Source: Candidatus Ideonella esbjergensis (lineage in GTDB: Bacteria; Pseudomonadota; Gammaproteobacteria; Burkholderiales; Burkholderiaceae_C). From it: DNA of 64,000 nucleotides. The position numbers were made by a program, and so were the translations under genes. Positions 1 to 7,835 of the stretch are shown piece by piece; the stretch's first letter is position 1; each line of letters starts with the position of its first letter. A model generated the notes under the pieces. That model was not told the origin of the DNA, ran no database searches, and was given only the letters and a program-made list of their open reading frames with translations. The stretch spans positions 868,001-932,000 of the forward strand of contig JADJLP010000001.1 in the NCBI GenBank assembly GCA_016710065.1. The letters are read 5' to 3'.

Positions 1-1
1 G

Positions 2-772
2 AAGGTGGCAGCCGATTTCCCCGCCGTGAAGTTCGAGCACGCTGGCGGCTACAAGACGGCCGCCAATCTGGGCACCTACGATTCGCGCTACTACGAGGCC
101 CGCTACCTGGCCGGCATGGTGGCGGGCCATGGCAGCAAGAGCGGCGTGGCGGGCTATGTGGCGGGCTTTCCGGTGCCCGAGGTGGTGCAGGGCATCAACG
201 CCTTCGCGCTGGGCATGCTGGCGGTGAACCCACAGGCTCAGGTGAAGGTGGTGTGGCTCAACAGCTGGTTCGACCCGGCGCGCGAGCGTGACGCCGCGCT
301 GGCCCTGGTCAACCAGGGTGCCGATGTGCTCACCAACCACTCGGGCTCGCCGGCCGTGCCGCTGGTGGCCGAAGAAAAAGGCGTGAAGCTGCTGGCCTAC
401 CAGAGCGACATGAGCGCCTTTGCGCCGCATGCGCAGCTGGCCGCCGTCACCCACCAGTGGGGCGCCTTCTACACCCGCACCGCACGCGAGGTGCTGGCTG
501 GCCAGTGGAGGCCGCAGGCGGTGTGGGGCGGCATGCGCGAGGGCCAGGTGCGGCTCTCGGCGCTGAGCAAGACGCTGCCTGCTGAAGTTACCAAGTCCGT
601 GCTGGCCAAGGAGAAAGAGATCGTGGCCGGCCGCTTCGTGCCCTTCTCGGGCCAACTGGTGGACAACCATGGGCAGATCAAACAGACCGGCGGCACGATG
701 GCCGATGCACAGATTGCGCAGATGAACTGGTTTGTGCAGGGCGTGGTGGGCAGTGTGCCGGCGATGCGGTGA
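2..772 (+). CDS. BMP-family ABC transporter substrate-binding protein (5' end outside window)
   Basis: The reading frame is already open at the left edge, so the N-terminus, including any signal peptide, is missing; about 257 codons are seen. The protein has the flow of the basic-membrane-protein (Med/BMP, PF02608) family of periplasmic binding proteins. The visible cues are YEARYLAGMVAG near the left edge, then GYVAGFPVPEVVQGINAF, then WLNSWFDPARERDAA, then a GADVLTNHSGSPA stretch. Family members bind nucleosides or related ligands and feed an ABC importer. In Burkholderiales such proteins often sit beside purine or urea transport genes, but the partner permease and ATPase genes would lie left of the window, so the ligand cannot be set here. 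A repeat pair starts 9 bp after the stop codon. Confidence 0.85.
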   Translation, partial: KVAADFPAVKFEHAGGYKTAANLGTYDSRYYEARYLAGMVAGHGSKSGVAGYVAGFPVPEVVQGINAFALGMLAVNPQAQVKVVWLNSWFDPARERDAALALVNQGADVLTNHSGSPAVPLVAEEKGVKLLAYQSDMSAFAPHAQLAAVTHQWGAFYTRTAREVLAGQWRPQAVWGGMREGQVRLSALSKTLPAEVTKSVLAKEKEIVAGRFVPFSGQLVDNHGQIKQTGGTMADAQIAQMNWFVQGVVGSVPAMR

Positions 773-780
773 CGTCCCTC

Positions 781-853
781 GTCATGCCCGCGCAGGCGGG
801 CATCCATGAATTCCAAGACCGAAAACCTGGATTCCCGCCTACGCGGGAATGAC
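781..853. repeat. pair of ATTCCC-N8-GGGAAT type palindromic repeats
   Basis: Two copies of one short palindromic element lie head to head between the convergent BMP and GNAT genes. The second core (831-850) is ATTCCCGCCTACGCGGGAAT. The first (784-803) is a variant, ATGCCC-N8-GGGCAT, in which both arms carry matching changes so that the stem is kept. Other copies occur at 5044, 12863, 39813, 48258, 48422, 63849 and 63890. The core has the same form as the dRS3 repeats of Neisseria. A bidirectional terminator or REP-like role fits the position but is inferred. Confidence 0.85.
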
Positions 854-857
854 GGGC

Positions 858-1448
858 TCAGAGCCAACTGCTCGGCCTGAAGAAACCCGGGTTGCGCAGC
901 GCGCTGATGCAGTGGTCTCGCCAGGCGCCGTTGATGAACAGGTAGTCGCGCGCCAGCCCCTCTTGCTCAAAACCCAGGCGCGCCAGCACGGCGGCGCTGC
1001 GCACATTGGTGGGCTGGTAGGCGGCTTGCAGGCGGTGCAGGTTGAAGCGCGGTGAAAACGCCTCGGCAATCGCCGCGCTCAGCGCCTCGTGCATCAGCCC
1101 CTGGCCTTGCAGCTTGGCGTCCAGCGAGTAGCCCAGCATGGCGTTGTGGAAGGCGCCGCGTGAGACCTGGTTGATGTGCACTGAGCCGATCACCTGGTTG
1201 GCGTCGTTCAGCGGCGAGAGCCAGTAGCGCAAACCACTGCCGTCGTTGAAGTTGGCGATGGCCATCTGGATGCGCTCGGCCTGCCTTGCCACCGTGTAGA
1301 AATCGGCCGGCGTTGGCGGGTCCCAGGCCTGCAGATGGGCACGGTTGCGCAGATGGAAGTCGCACAGCGCCTCGGCCAGGCCTTCGTGGCCGTTGTGCAG
1401 CCACAGGCGCTCGGTACGCAGTTCGCGGCGGGCAGCATGGATGTCCAT
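858..1448 (-). CDS. GNAT-family N-acetyltransferase (RimJ/RimL-like)
   Basis: Encodes a 196-residue protein with the order of a RimJ/RimL-type GNAT domain. It starts with a strand-rich opening (RRELRTERLWLH), then has a central YWLSPL...VIGSVHIN strand, the acetyl-CoA pyrophosphate-loop region around GYSLDAKLQGQGLMHEAL, and the family's typical late segment LHRLQAAYQPTNVRSAAVLARLGFEQEG. Such enzymes acetylate N-terminal or side-chain amines using acetyl-CoA; the substrate here is unknown. The start is placed at the ATG that gives MDIHAARREL. Upstream in-frame codons exist but would overlap the next gene and are Pro/Arg-rich nonsense. The gene follows the dioxygenase by 10 bp on the same strand, so the two are probably co-transcribed. 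Confidence 0.85.
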   Translation of the reverse strand: MDIHAARRELRTERLWLHNGHEGLAEALCDFHLRNRAHLQAWDPPTPADFYTVARQAERIQMAIANFNDGSGLRYWLSPLNDANQVIGSVHINQVSRGAFHNAMLGYSLDAKLQGQGLMHEALSAAIAEAFSPRFNLHRLQAAYQPTNVRSAAVLARLGFEQEGLARDYLFINGAWRDHCISALRNPGFFRPSSWL

Positions 1449-1458
1449 GCCGGCCAGC

Positions 1459-2316
1459 TTACCCCGCCGTGGTGGCCAGGCTGGCGTCGGCCAGGGCCTG
1501 GCCGCCAGTGCCAAAGGCGTACACGTCCATGGCCAGATGGCCCCAGGTGACACTGGCGTGCACGCGCGCGGCAGGGGCATCCTGGGTGCCCGCCGCACCA
1601 GCGGCCACGTAGAAGGGCAGCAGGTGCTCGTCGGTGGGGTGCATGTGGGCGGCGTGCGGGGCCCGGGTGCGGTAGTCGAACAGCGCGGGCCAGTCGTGTT
1701 CCACCGTGCGGTCCAGGAACCAGTTGCGGAAGGCTGCGCTTTCGGGATGTTCCGGCGCGTCTATGGGCCCACGGCCACCGGACCACAGCCGCAGGTTGTG
1801 GGTCATGGCGCCGCTGCCGATGATGAGCACGCCCTCGCCGGCCAACGGCGCCAGCGCCTGGCCCAGCCCGAACAGTTGGGCCGGCGACCAGTTGGGCGGC
1901 CAGGCCAGCGGCAGCACGGGGATGTCGGCCTCGGGGACCATGGAGCGCAATGGGGTCCAGATGCCGTGGTCCAGGCCGCCCTCGTTCACCACATGGGCGG
2001 GCAGGCCGGCCGCAGCCAACAGGCCGGCTACGCGCTGGGCCAGCGCGGGTGCACCGGGTGCGTCGTAGCGCAGCTGGTAGAGCGCGTCGGGAAAGCCGCC
2101 AAAGTCGTAGATGGCCTCGTGGCGCTCGGCTGCCAGCAGCACCGGCTCGCGGGTGAGCGAATGGGCCGAAATGACCAGGATGGCCTTGGGCTTGCCAAAG
2201 GCGGCCGTGTAGGCCGGCCCCAGATCGCGCCAGTACCGGCCGGCGGGGCCGCCGTCCAGCGCCGTCATCGGTGAGCCGTGGGAGATGTACAGGGTGGGCA
2301 GAGGGTTGGCTTGCAT
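1459..2316 (-). CDS. DODA-type class III extradiol ring-cleavage dioxygenase (YgiD-like)
   Basis: A 285-residue LigB/DODA-superfamily enzyme. Metal-ligand and catalytic histidines of the family are visible in YISHGSPMTAL near the N-terminus, ISAHSLTREPV, EGGLDHGIWTPLRSM and GSGAMTHNLR. Members such as E. coli YgiD cleave catechol-type rings (4,5-DOPA), using a non-haem Fe or Zn centre. The natural substrate here is unknown. The start is taken at the ATG giving MQANPLPTLYISHG, because family proteins begin a few residues before the first strand. An alternative ATG lies four codons upstream. The gene is divergent from the large permease gene. Confidence 0.85.
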   Translation of the reverse strand: MQANPLPTLYISHGSPMTALDGGPAGRYWRDLGPAYTAAFGKPKAILVISAHSLTREPVLLAAERHEAIYDFGGFPDALYQLRYDAPGAPALAQRVAGLLAAAGLPAHVVNEGGLDHGIWTPLRSMVPEADIPVLPLAWPPNWSPAQLFGLGQALAPLAGEGVLIIGSGAMTHNLRLWSGGRGPIDAPEHPESAAFRNWFLDRTVEHDWPALFDYRTRAPHAAHMHPTDEHLLPFYVAAGAAGTQDAPAARVHASVTWGHLAMDVYAFGTGGQALADASLATTAG

Positions 2317-2439
2317 GATGCTGCCCATTGAAGCACCGGCTGGCCCCGGTGTCGTTCGCCGGGCTTGCATGCAGCGTTCAAGCACCGGCCAAACCCTGCC
2401 ACGCAGACGGCACTGTCGATTCGTGTACCGTGCCGGCCC

Positions 2440-4998
2440 ATGCAGCCCTTGTCCTCCCCAATCCCTACAGCGCCCTCAGTGTGGCGCCTGGCCCTGAACC
2501 AGACGCTGCGCGACTTCCGGGCTGGCGAGTTGCGCCTGGTGCTGGTGGCCGTGCTGCTGGCCGTGGCCGCGCTCACAGCCGTGGGCTTTTTTGCCGACCG
2601 CCTGCAGGCCGGTCTCACGCGCGACGCCGCAGCCCTGATGGGTGGCGACGTGGTGATCAGCAGCGACCACCCCGCACCCCTCGAATTCGCCCAGCGCGCC
2701 CGCACGGCCGGGCTGTCGGTGACGCTCTCGGCCAGCTTTCCCAGCATGGCCCGTGCACCCGAGGCACAGGGCGGTGATGTGCGGCTGGTGGCGGTGAAGG
2801 CCGTGGGTGCCGGCTACCCCTTGCGTGGCGCGCTCACGGTGCGTGATGCGCCGGATGCGCCCGCCCGTGAGGCGCAAGACCAGCCCGCCCCCGGTCAGGT
2901 CTGGGTGGACGAGCCCGTGCTTGATGCGCTGAACCTGAAGATGGGCGACACGCTGCAACTGGGCGATGCCTCGCTGAAGATCAGCCGGCTCATCGTGCTG
3001 GAGCCCGACCGCGGCAATGGCTTCAGCAGCTTTGCGCCGCGCGTGATGCTGAACCAGGCCGATCTGGACGCCACCGGCCTGGTGCAGCCGGCCAGCCGTG
3101 TCAGCTACCGCCTGGCCGCCGCCGCACCGCTGGGGCGCGAGGCCGCAGCGCAGGGCTTTGCGCGCTGGGCCCAGGCGGCCATGTCGGCTGGCGAGATCAA
3201 GGGCATGCGGGTCGAGACGCTGGAAACCGGCCGCCCCGAGATGCGCCAGACGCTGGACCGTGCCGGCAAGTTCCTCAACCTCGTGGCCCTGCTGGCCGCA
3301 CTGCTGGCCGCCGTGGCGGTGGCCATTGCCGCGCGCGACTTCGCCCAGCGCCACCTGGACGATTGCGCCATGCTGCGCGTGCTGGGCCTCTCGCAGCGCC
3401 GCATCGCGCTGAGCTACAGCATCGAGTTCGCCGCGCTGGGCCTGCTCGCGAGCGGTCTGGGCGCTGTGGTGGGCTTTGCCACGCACTACCTGTTCCTCAG
3501 CCTGCTGGGCTCGCTGGTGCCGGCTGGCTTACCGCCGCCGGGGCCCCTGCCCGCGCTGTTCGGCCTGGGTGTGGGCATGACGCTGCTGCTGGGCTTTGGC
3601 CTGCCACCGGTGCTGCAACTGGCCCAGGTACCGCCGCTGCGCGTCATCCGCCGCGACGTGGGTGGGCTCAAGGCCGCGTCGTGGGGCGTGCTGCTGGCTG
3701 GCACGGCGGCCTTCGCGGCGCTGCTGCTGGCGGTGTCGCAAGACCTGCTGCTGGGCGCCATCGCCGTGGGTGGCTTCGCGGCGGCGGCGCTGGTGTTTGC
3801 CGGCCTGGCGTGGTTGGCCGTGGGCTTGCTGGGTCGCGCGGTGCCCGAATCGCGCGCGCCGCGCTGGCTGGTGCTGGCCACTCGGCAAATCTCGGCCCGG
3901 CCGGCCTATGCCGTGCTGCAGGTCTCGTCACTGGCCGTGGGCCTGATGGCGCTGGTGCTGCTGGTGCTGCTGCGCACCGACTTGATCGACAGCTGGCGCC
4001 AGGCCACTCCGCCCGATGCGCCCAACCGCTTTGTCATCAATGTGCAGCCCGATCAGCTGGATGATTTCCAGGCCGCGCTGAAGGCCGCCGGCGTGGGCGC
4101 GCACGACAGTTTTCCAATGATCCGTGGCCGGCTCGTGGCCATCAACGGCGCGCCCCCCGACCCGGCCACCCTGGCCACCGAGAACGCACGCCGCCTGGTG
4201 GAGCGCGAGTTCAACCTCAGCCACGCGCCGCAACTGCCGCCGCACAACATCGTGGTGGGCGGCCAATGGACGCCCGAAGAAGCCGATGGCATCAGTGTGG
4301 AGCAGGGCCTGGCCAACACCCTGGGCCTGAAGCTGGGCGACACGCTGGCTTTCGACATGGGCGGCCAGAAGCATGAGGGCCGCATCACCAGCCTGCGCAA
4401 GGTGGACTGGGGTTCGATGCGCGCCAACTTCTTTGTGATGTTCCCCGTGGCCGCCATGCCCGACCTGCCCACCACCTGGATGGCGGCGTTTCACGTCGGC
4501 AATGACAAGGGCTTCGACAGCGCGCTCAGCCGGCGCTTTCCCAACATCACCACGGTGGACGTGAGTGCCTCGCTGGCCCAGGTGCGCAAGGTGCTGGACC
4601 AGGTGGTGCAGGCCGTGGAGTACTTGTTCGCCTTCACGCTGGCCGCTGGTTTGGCGGTGCTGTTTGCCGCCGTGACGGCCACCCGAGAGGCCCGCTCGCG
4701 CGAGTACGCCGTGATGCGTGCCTGCGGCGCCAGCAGCCGCTTGCTGGCCCAGGTGCAGCGCACCGAGTTGCTGGGCCTGGGGGCACTGGCCGGCCTGCTG
4801 GCCACCTGCGCGGCCATGGGCGTGGGCGCCTTGCTGGCGCGCTATGCATTCGAATTCACCTGGACGGCGGCCTGGTGGGTGCCCGTGCTGGGCACCGCCG
4901 CAGGCGCGGCGCTGGCATTGGCGGCAGGCTGGTGGGGCCTGCGCGAGGTGTTGCGCCGGCCGGTGATGGACACGCTGCGGCGGGCGGCAGACGTGTGA
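2440..4998 (+). CDS. FtsX-like ABC transporter permease (YbbP family)
   Basis: An 852-residue membrane protein with the architecture of the YbbP/MacB-FtsX permease family. It has a first transmembrane helix (about residues 20-45, LRLVLVAVLLAVAALTAVGF), a large periplasmic domain with MGGDVVISSDHPAPLEFA, an FtsX core of three helices (LVALLAALLAAVAVAIAARD onward), further helices, a second periplasmic domain (residues about 510-720) and a second C-terminal FtsX core ending RRPVMDTLRRA. YbbP normally pairs with the ATPase YbbA and is linked to envelope lipid or esterase functions. No ATPase gene adjoins it here: its neighbours are a dioxygenase gene and cheW. The ATG at 2440 is chosen; a longer frame upstream has no family features. 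Confidence 0.87.
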   Translation: MQPLSSPIPTAPSVWRLALNQTLRDFRAGELRLVLVAVLLAVAALTAVGFFADRLQAGLTRDAAALMGGDVVISSDHPAPLEFAQRARTAGLSVTLSASFPSMARAPEAQGGDVRLVAVKAVGAGYPLRGALTVRDAPDAPAREAQDQPAPGQVWVDEPVLDALNLKMGDTLQLGDASLKISRLIVLEPDRGNGFSSFAPRVMLNQADLDATGLVQPASRVSYRLAAAAPLGREAAAQGFARWAQAAMSAGEIKGMRVETLETGRPEMRQTLDRAGKFLNLVALLAALLAAVAVAIAARDFAQRHLDDCAMLRVLGLSQRRIALSYSIEFAALGLLASGLGAVVGFATHYLFLSLLGSLVPAGLPPPGPLPALFGLGVGMTLLLGFGLPPVLQLAQVPPLRVIRRDVGGLKAASWGVLLAGTAAFAALLLAVSQDLLLGAIAVGGFAAAALVFAGLAWLAVGLLGRAVPESRAPRWLVLATRQISARPAYAVLQVSSLAVGLMALVLLVLLRTDLIDSWRQATPPDAPNRFVINVQPDQLDDFQAALKAAGVGAHDSFPMIRGRLVAINGAPPDPATLATENARRLVEREFNLSHAPQLPPHNIVVGGQWTPEEADGISVEQGLANTLGLKLGDTLAFDMGGQKHEGRITSLRKVDWGSMRANFFVMFPVAAMPDLPTTWMAAFHVGNDKGFDSALSRRFPNITTVDVSASLAQVRKVLDQVVQAVEYLFAFTLAAGLAVLFAAVTATREARSREYAVMRACGASSRLLAQVQRTELLGLGALAGLLATCAAMGVGALLARYAFEFTWTAAWWVPVLGTAAGAALALAAGWWGLREVLRRPVMDTLRRAADV

Positions 4999-5043
4999 AT
5001 GACTGCCCACAGCGCGCAGCAGTCATACCCGTAGCGCTCCACC

Positions 5044-5069
5044 GTCATTCCCGCGCAGGCGGGAATCCA
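5044..5069. repeat. ATTCCC-N8-GGGAAT type palindromic repeat
   Basis: A single copy with core ATTCCCGCGCAGGCGGGAAT (5047-5066), flanked by GTC and CCA as in the other copies. It lies between the convergent ends of the permease gene and cheW, 4 bp from the cheW stop codon. The stem could act as a two-way terminator (inference). Confidence 0.85.
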
Positions 5070-5073
5070 GGCG

Positions 5074-5613
5074 TCAAACCACCGACTCGATCAGTCCCAT
5101 GTCGGCGGCGCTCATCAGGGCGGTGATGTCCATCAGGATGAGCATGCGCTCGCCCACGTTGGCGATGCCGGTGATGAAGCTCATGTCGACCTGGGCGTTC
5201 ATGGTGGGGGCGGGCTTGATGGCGTCGCCGGCCAGTTCCAGCACGTCCGAGACCGAGTCCACCACAGCGCCCACCACGCGGCTCTGGATGTTGAGCACGA
5301 TGACCACGGTGAAGGCGTTGAAGTCGGCGGTTTCGCAGTTCAGCTTCACCCGCAGGTCGATGATGGGCACGATCACGCCGCGCAGGTTCACCACGCCCTT
5401 GAGAAACTCGGGCGAATTGGCGATGCGGGTGGGTTGTTCGTAGGAGCGGATCTCCTGCACGCGCAGGATGTCGATGCCGTACTCCTCGCCGCCCAGGCGG
5501 AAGGTGAGGTATTCACCATGGTTGGCCTTGGACTTGGCTGCGGGTTTGCCGCCAGGGCCTGCACGCGAGGCTTCATGCTGGGCCACTTGGCGGGCTTCGG
5601 TGATCATGTCCAT
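5074..5613 (-). CDS. cheW: chemotaxis coupling protein CheW
   Basis: A 179-residue CheW with a 30-residue Ala/Lys-rich N-terminal extension before the SH3-like CheW domain. Diagnostic stretches are EYLTFRLGGEEYGIDILRVQEI, then SPEFLKGVVNLRGVIVPIIDLR, then VVGAVVDSVSDVLEL. It links chemoreceptors to CheA in cytoplasmic arrays. It is the last gene of the leftward chemotaxis cluster and has its own sigma-28-like promoter in the gap after the chemoreceptor gene, so it can be expressed apart from the damaged receptor locus upstream. The ATG at 5613 is preceded by an AAAGGACG stretch that can serve as ribosome-binding site. Confidence 0.96.
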   Translation of the reverse strand: MDMITEARQVAQHEASRAGPGGKPAAKSKANHGEYLTFRLGGEEYGIDILRVQEIRSYEQPTRIANSPEFLKGVVNLRGVIVPIIDLRVKLNCETADFNAFTVVIVLNIQSRVVGAVVDSVSDVLELAGDAIKPAPTMNAQVDMSFITGIANVGERMLILMDITALMSAADMGLIESVV

Positions 5614-5670
5614 GACGGAACGTCCTTTGACGGGGCAAGAGTAGAGGCGAGAAACTGCGGCTCGTACCGT

Positions 5671-5697
5671 TTATCGGCAGCTCGCGGGCGGCATTGA
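5671..5697 (-). promoter_or_regulatory. sigma-28 (FliA) type promoter for cheW
   Basis: On the minus strand the gap between the chemoreceptor gene and cheW holds TCAA, exactly 15 nt, then GCCGATAA. The flagellar sigma-28 consensus is TAAA-N15-GCCGATAA, so the -10 element is perfect and the -35 has three of four bases. It lies about 58 bp upstream of the cheW start codon. The assignment is by motif only. Confidence 0.75.
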
Positions 5698-5704
5698 GCA
5701 GGGC

Positions 5705-7372
5705 TCAGAACGATTCCCAGTCGTCACTGGGCGCGGCCATGGGCGCCGGCGCCGGCTGGGGCACGGCCTTGGCGGCCAGTGGTGCCGGTGGTGCAGGTGG
5801 TTTGGGCGGCGCCGGGCTGCGGGCGGCGTTGGCCTTGGCGGTGTGGATCACGGCCTTGGCCACCTGCTCGTGCTCACTGACCCGGGGTGTGGGTGTGCGC
5901 GGGATTGCCTTGGGTGGCGCAACCGGCGTGGCCAGGCTGGGCTCGCCGCTCAGCTTGAAGCCGGCCACCATGTCCGACAGGCGCTGGGCCTGCTGGCGCA
6001 TGCTGTCGGCGGCGGCCGCACTTTGCTCCACCAGGGCGGCGTTCTGCTGCGTCATCTGGTCGAGCTGCGACACGGCGGTGTTGACCTGGCCGATGCCGTC
6101 GCGCTGCTCACTGGTGCCAGCGGTGATCTCACCCACGATGTCGCTCACCCGCCGCACCGAGGCCACGATCTCTCCCATGGTGCTGCCGGCGCCTTGCACC
6201 AGGCGGGTGCCGCTGTCTACTTTCTCCACCGAGGCGCCTATCAGCGCCTTGATCTCGCGCGCGGCGTCCGCCGAGCGACCCGCCAGGCTGCGCACCTCGC
6301 CCGCCACCACCGCAAAGCCGCGGCCTTGCTCGCCAGCGCGCGCGGCTTCCACGGCCGCATTGAGCGCCAGGATGTTGGTCTGGAAGGCGATGCCGTCGAT
6401 CACGCCGATGATGTCGGCGATCTTGCGCGATGCGGCATTGATCTCTTCCATCGTGCTCACGACTTCGGCCACCGCCTTGCCGCCGCGCTCGGCCACGGCC
6501 GAGGCCGAACTGGCGAGCTGGTTGGCCTGGGAGGCGGCGTCGGCGCTCTGGCGCACCGAGGCCGTCAGGTGCTCCATCGACGAAGAGGTTTCCTGCAGGT
6601 TGCTCGCGGCCTGCTCGGTACGTTGCGACAAGTCCTGGTTGCCGGTGGCAATCTGGGTGCTGGCGCTGGCGATGTTGCTGGCGGCGTGGCGCACGTCCAG
6701 CAGCGAGGTGCGCAGGCGCTCCACCATCTGGGCCAGGCTGCGCTGCAGGTCGCCAATTTCGTCGCTGCGGGCATCGGTGTGGCGCGGGCTCAGGTCGCCT
6801 TGGGCCACGGCCTCGGCCACCTGGGCCGATTCACGCAGGGCCTGCACCAGGTGCCGCAGCACCCGGGCACCGACGGCCAGGGCCGCTGCGGTGAGCACCA
6901 CGCTCAGCAAACCCAAGGCCCAGGCCACGCGGTTGGCACGCTGCGTGGAAGCCGCTTGTGCGGACTCGGCATCAGACTGGATGGTCTGCACATAGGCCGA
7001 GGCGTTCTGGGCTGCGAGCCTGAAGGCCTCGTCGGCCGACTGCATGGCCGCCACGCCGGTGTTCGGGTCCACCGACGCGAGGTCGATGGCCTGGTCAGAC
7101 TGTTTGGCATAGGCCGTCAACTGGGCATTGAGCTTGTCGGCCCCAGCTGCCAGCTCGGGCTTGTCGCCGTGCTCGGCCCCCACGGCGGCCACTTCCTTTT
7201 GCATGGCCTTGATCTGCTGCTGCACCTCGGACCGGTAGGCCTGGATCTTGGCATCGTCCATCGAGCCGATCAGGCTGAAGGTGCGGTAGACGCCGGCGTG
7301 GATGCGGCCGAGCTGCTCTTGCGCACCGGTGACGGCACGCAGATCGGCAATGTCCACGCTGTGACATGGCCT
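5705..7372 (-). pseudogene. methyl-accepting chemotaxis protein, N-terminus lost at a fusion point
   Basis: About 555 residues of a chemoreceptor are recognisable. There is a helical periplasmic part (ADLRAVTGAQEQLGRIHAGV to ASTQRANR), one transmembrane helix (VAWALGLLSVVLTAAALAVG), a HAMP region, and a full signalling domain with the hairpin tip around IDGIAFQTNILALNAAVEAA and GFAVVAGEVRSLAGRSA. A proline-rich tail ends in DDWESF, close to the usual CheR/CheB-tethering pentapeptide type. The first transmembrane helix and start region are missing. Upstream of about 7366 the same frame is only antisense-like Pro/Arg sequence inside the Cache gene. A deletion has apparently joined the two genes out of frame, unless a sequencing error is to blame. 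A GTG near the break could still start a soluble N-terminus. Confidence 0.8.
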
Positions 7373-7775
7373 TGGGCTCGATCTTCTTGGTCTCGGGGTT
7401 GGTGAACTTGTAGTCCTGCCAGAACGAGGCCTTGGCCTTGCCCAGCTCCACACGCTCTTTCACGAAGGCTTTGCCGTCCACGTCCTTGAGGTCGATGAGG
7501 TTCTTGCCCACCATCTTCTCGTTGGCGCCGTGGGCGTGCACCACGCCGTCCAGGCCGTACACCACCAGGTAAAGGTCTTCCCTCTTGAACTGGCCTGTCT
7601 TGTTCGTGATCTCGGCATAGCCCTTGTCGTGGCCATTGGCCTTGATGAAAGCCACGCCCTTCTTGACCATGGCGGTGGCGTCGGCCTCGGTGGCACCGCC
7701 GGTGGCGGCATGGGCCGCGCCCAGGGCGAAAGGCAGCAGGGCGGCGGCAACGAAGGGGGCGATGAATGGGCGCAT
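7095..7775 (-). pseudogene. periplasmic single-Cache domain protein, C-terminus replaced after a fusion
   Basis: The first 137 codons encode a signal peptide (residues 1-23, ending GAAHA) and a small Cache domain: ATAMVKKGVAFIKANGHDKG, DLYLVVYGLDGVVHAHGANE, MVGKNLIDLKDVDGKAFVKE, FWQDYKFTNP and KIEPKAM. Stand-alone proteins of this kind end about 18 residues later with a V-x-CG-x-Y-type tail that is absent. From about 7366 the frame continues for 90 codons of His/Arg-rich sequence, which is the chemoreceptor gene read in a wrong frame. The domain normally binds small ligands such as organic acids in the periplasm and is often encoded beside a chemoreceptor. The gene lies 60 bp after cheA in the same operon. 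Confidence 0.8.
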
Positions 7776-7835
7776 GTGTGGCTCCAGAGTGAGGTGTTGT
7801 GGGGGCTGGGAAGCAGGGATTGCGTGGCTCAGGGG

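Noticed and set aside
5843..7405. A 520-codon plus-strand frame across the chemoreceptor
   Set aside because: Antisense shadow: His/Gly-rich and without protein motifs, while the minus strand encodes HAMP and signalling domains.
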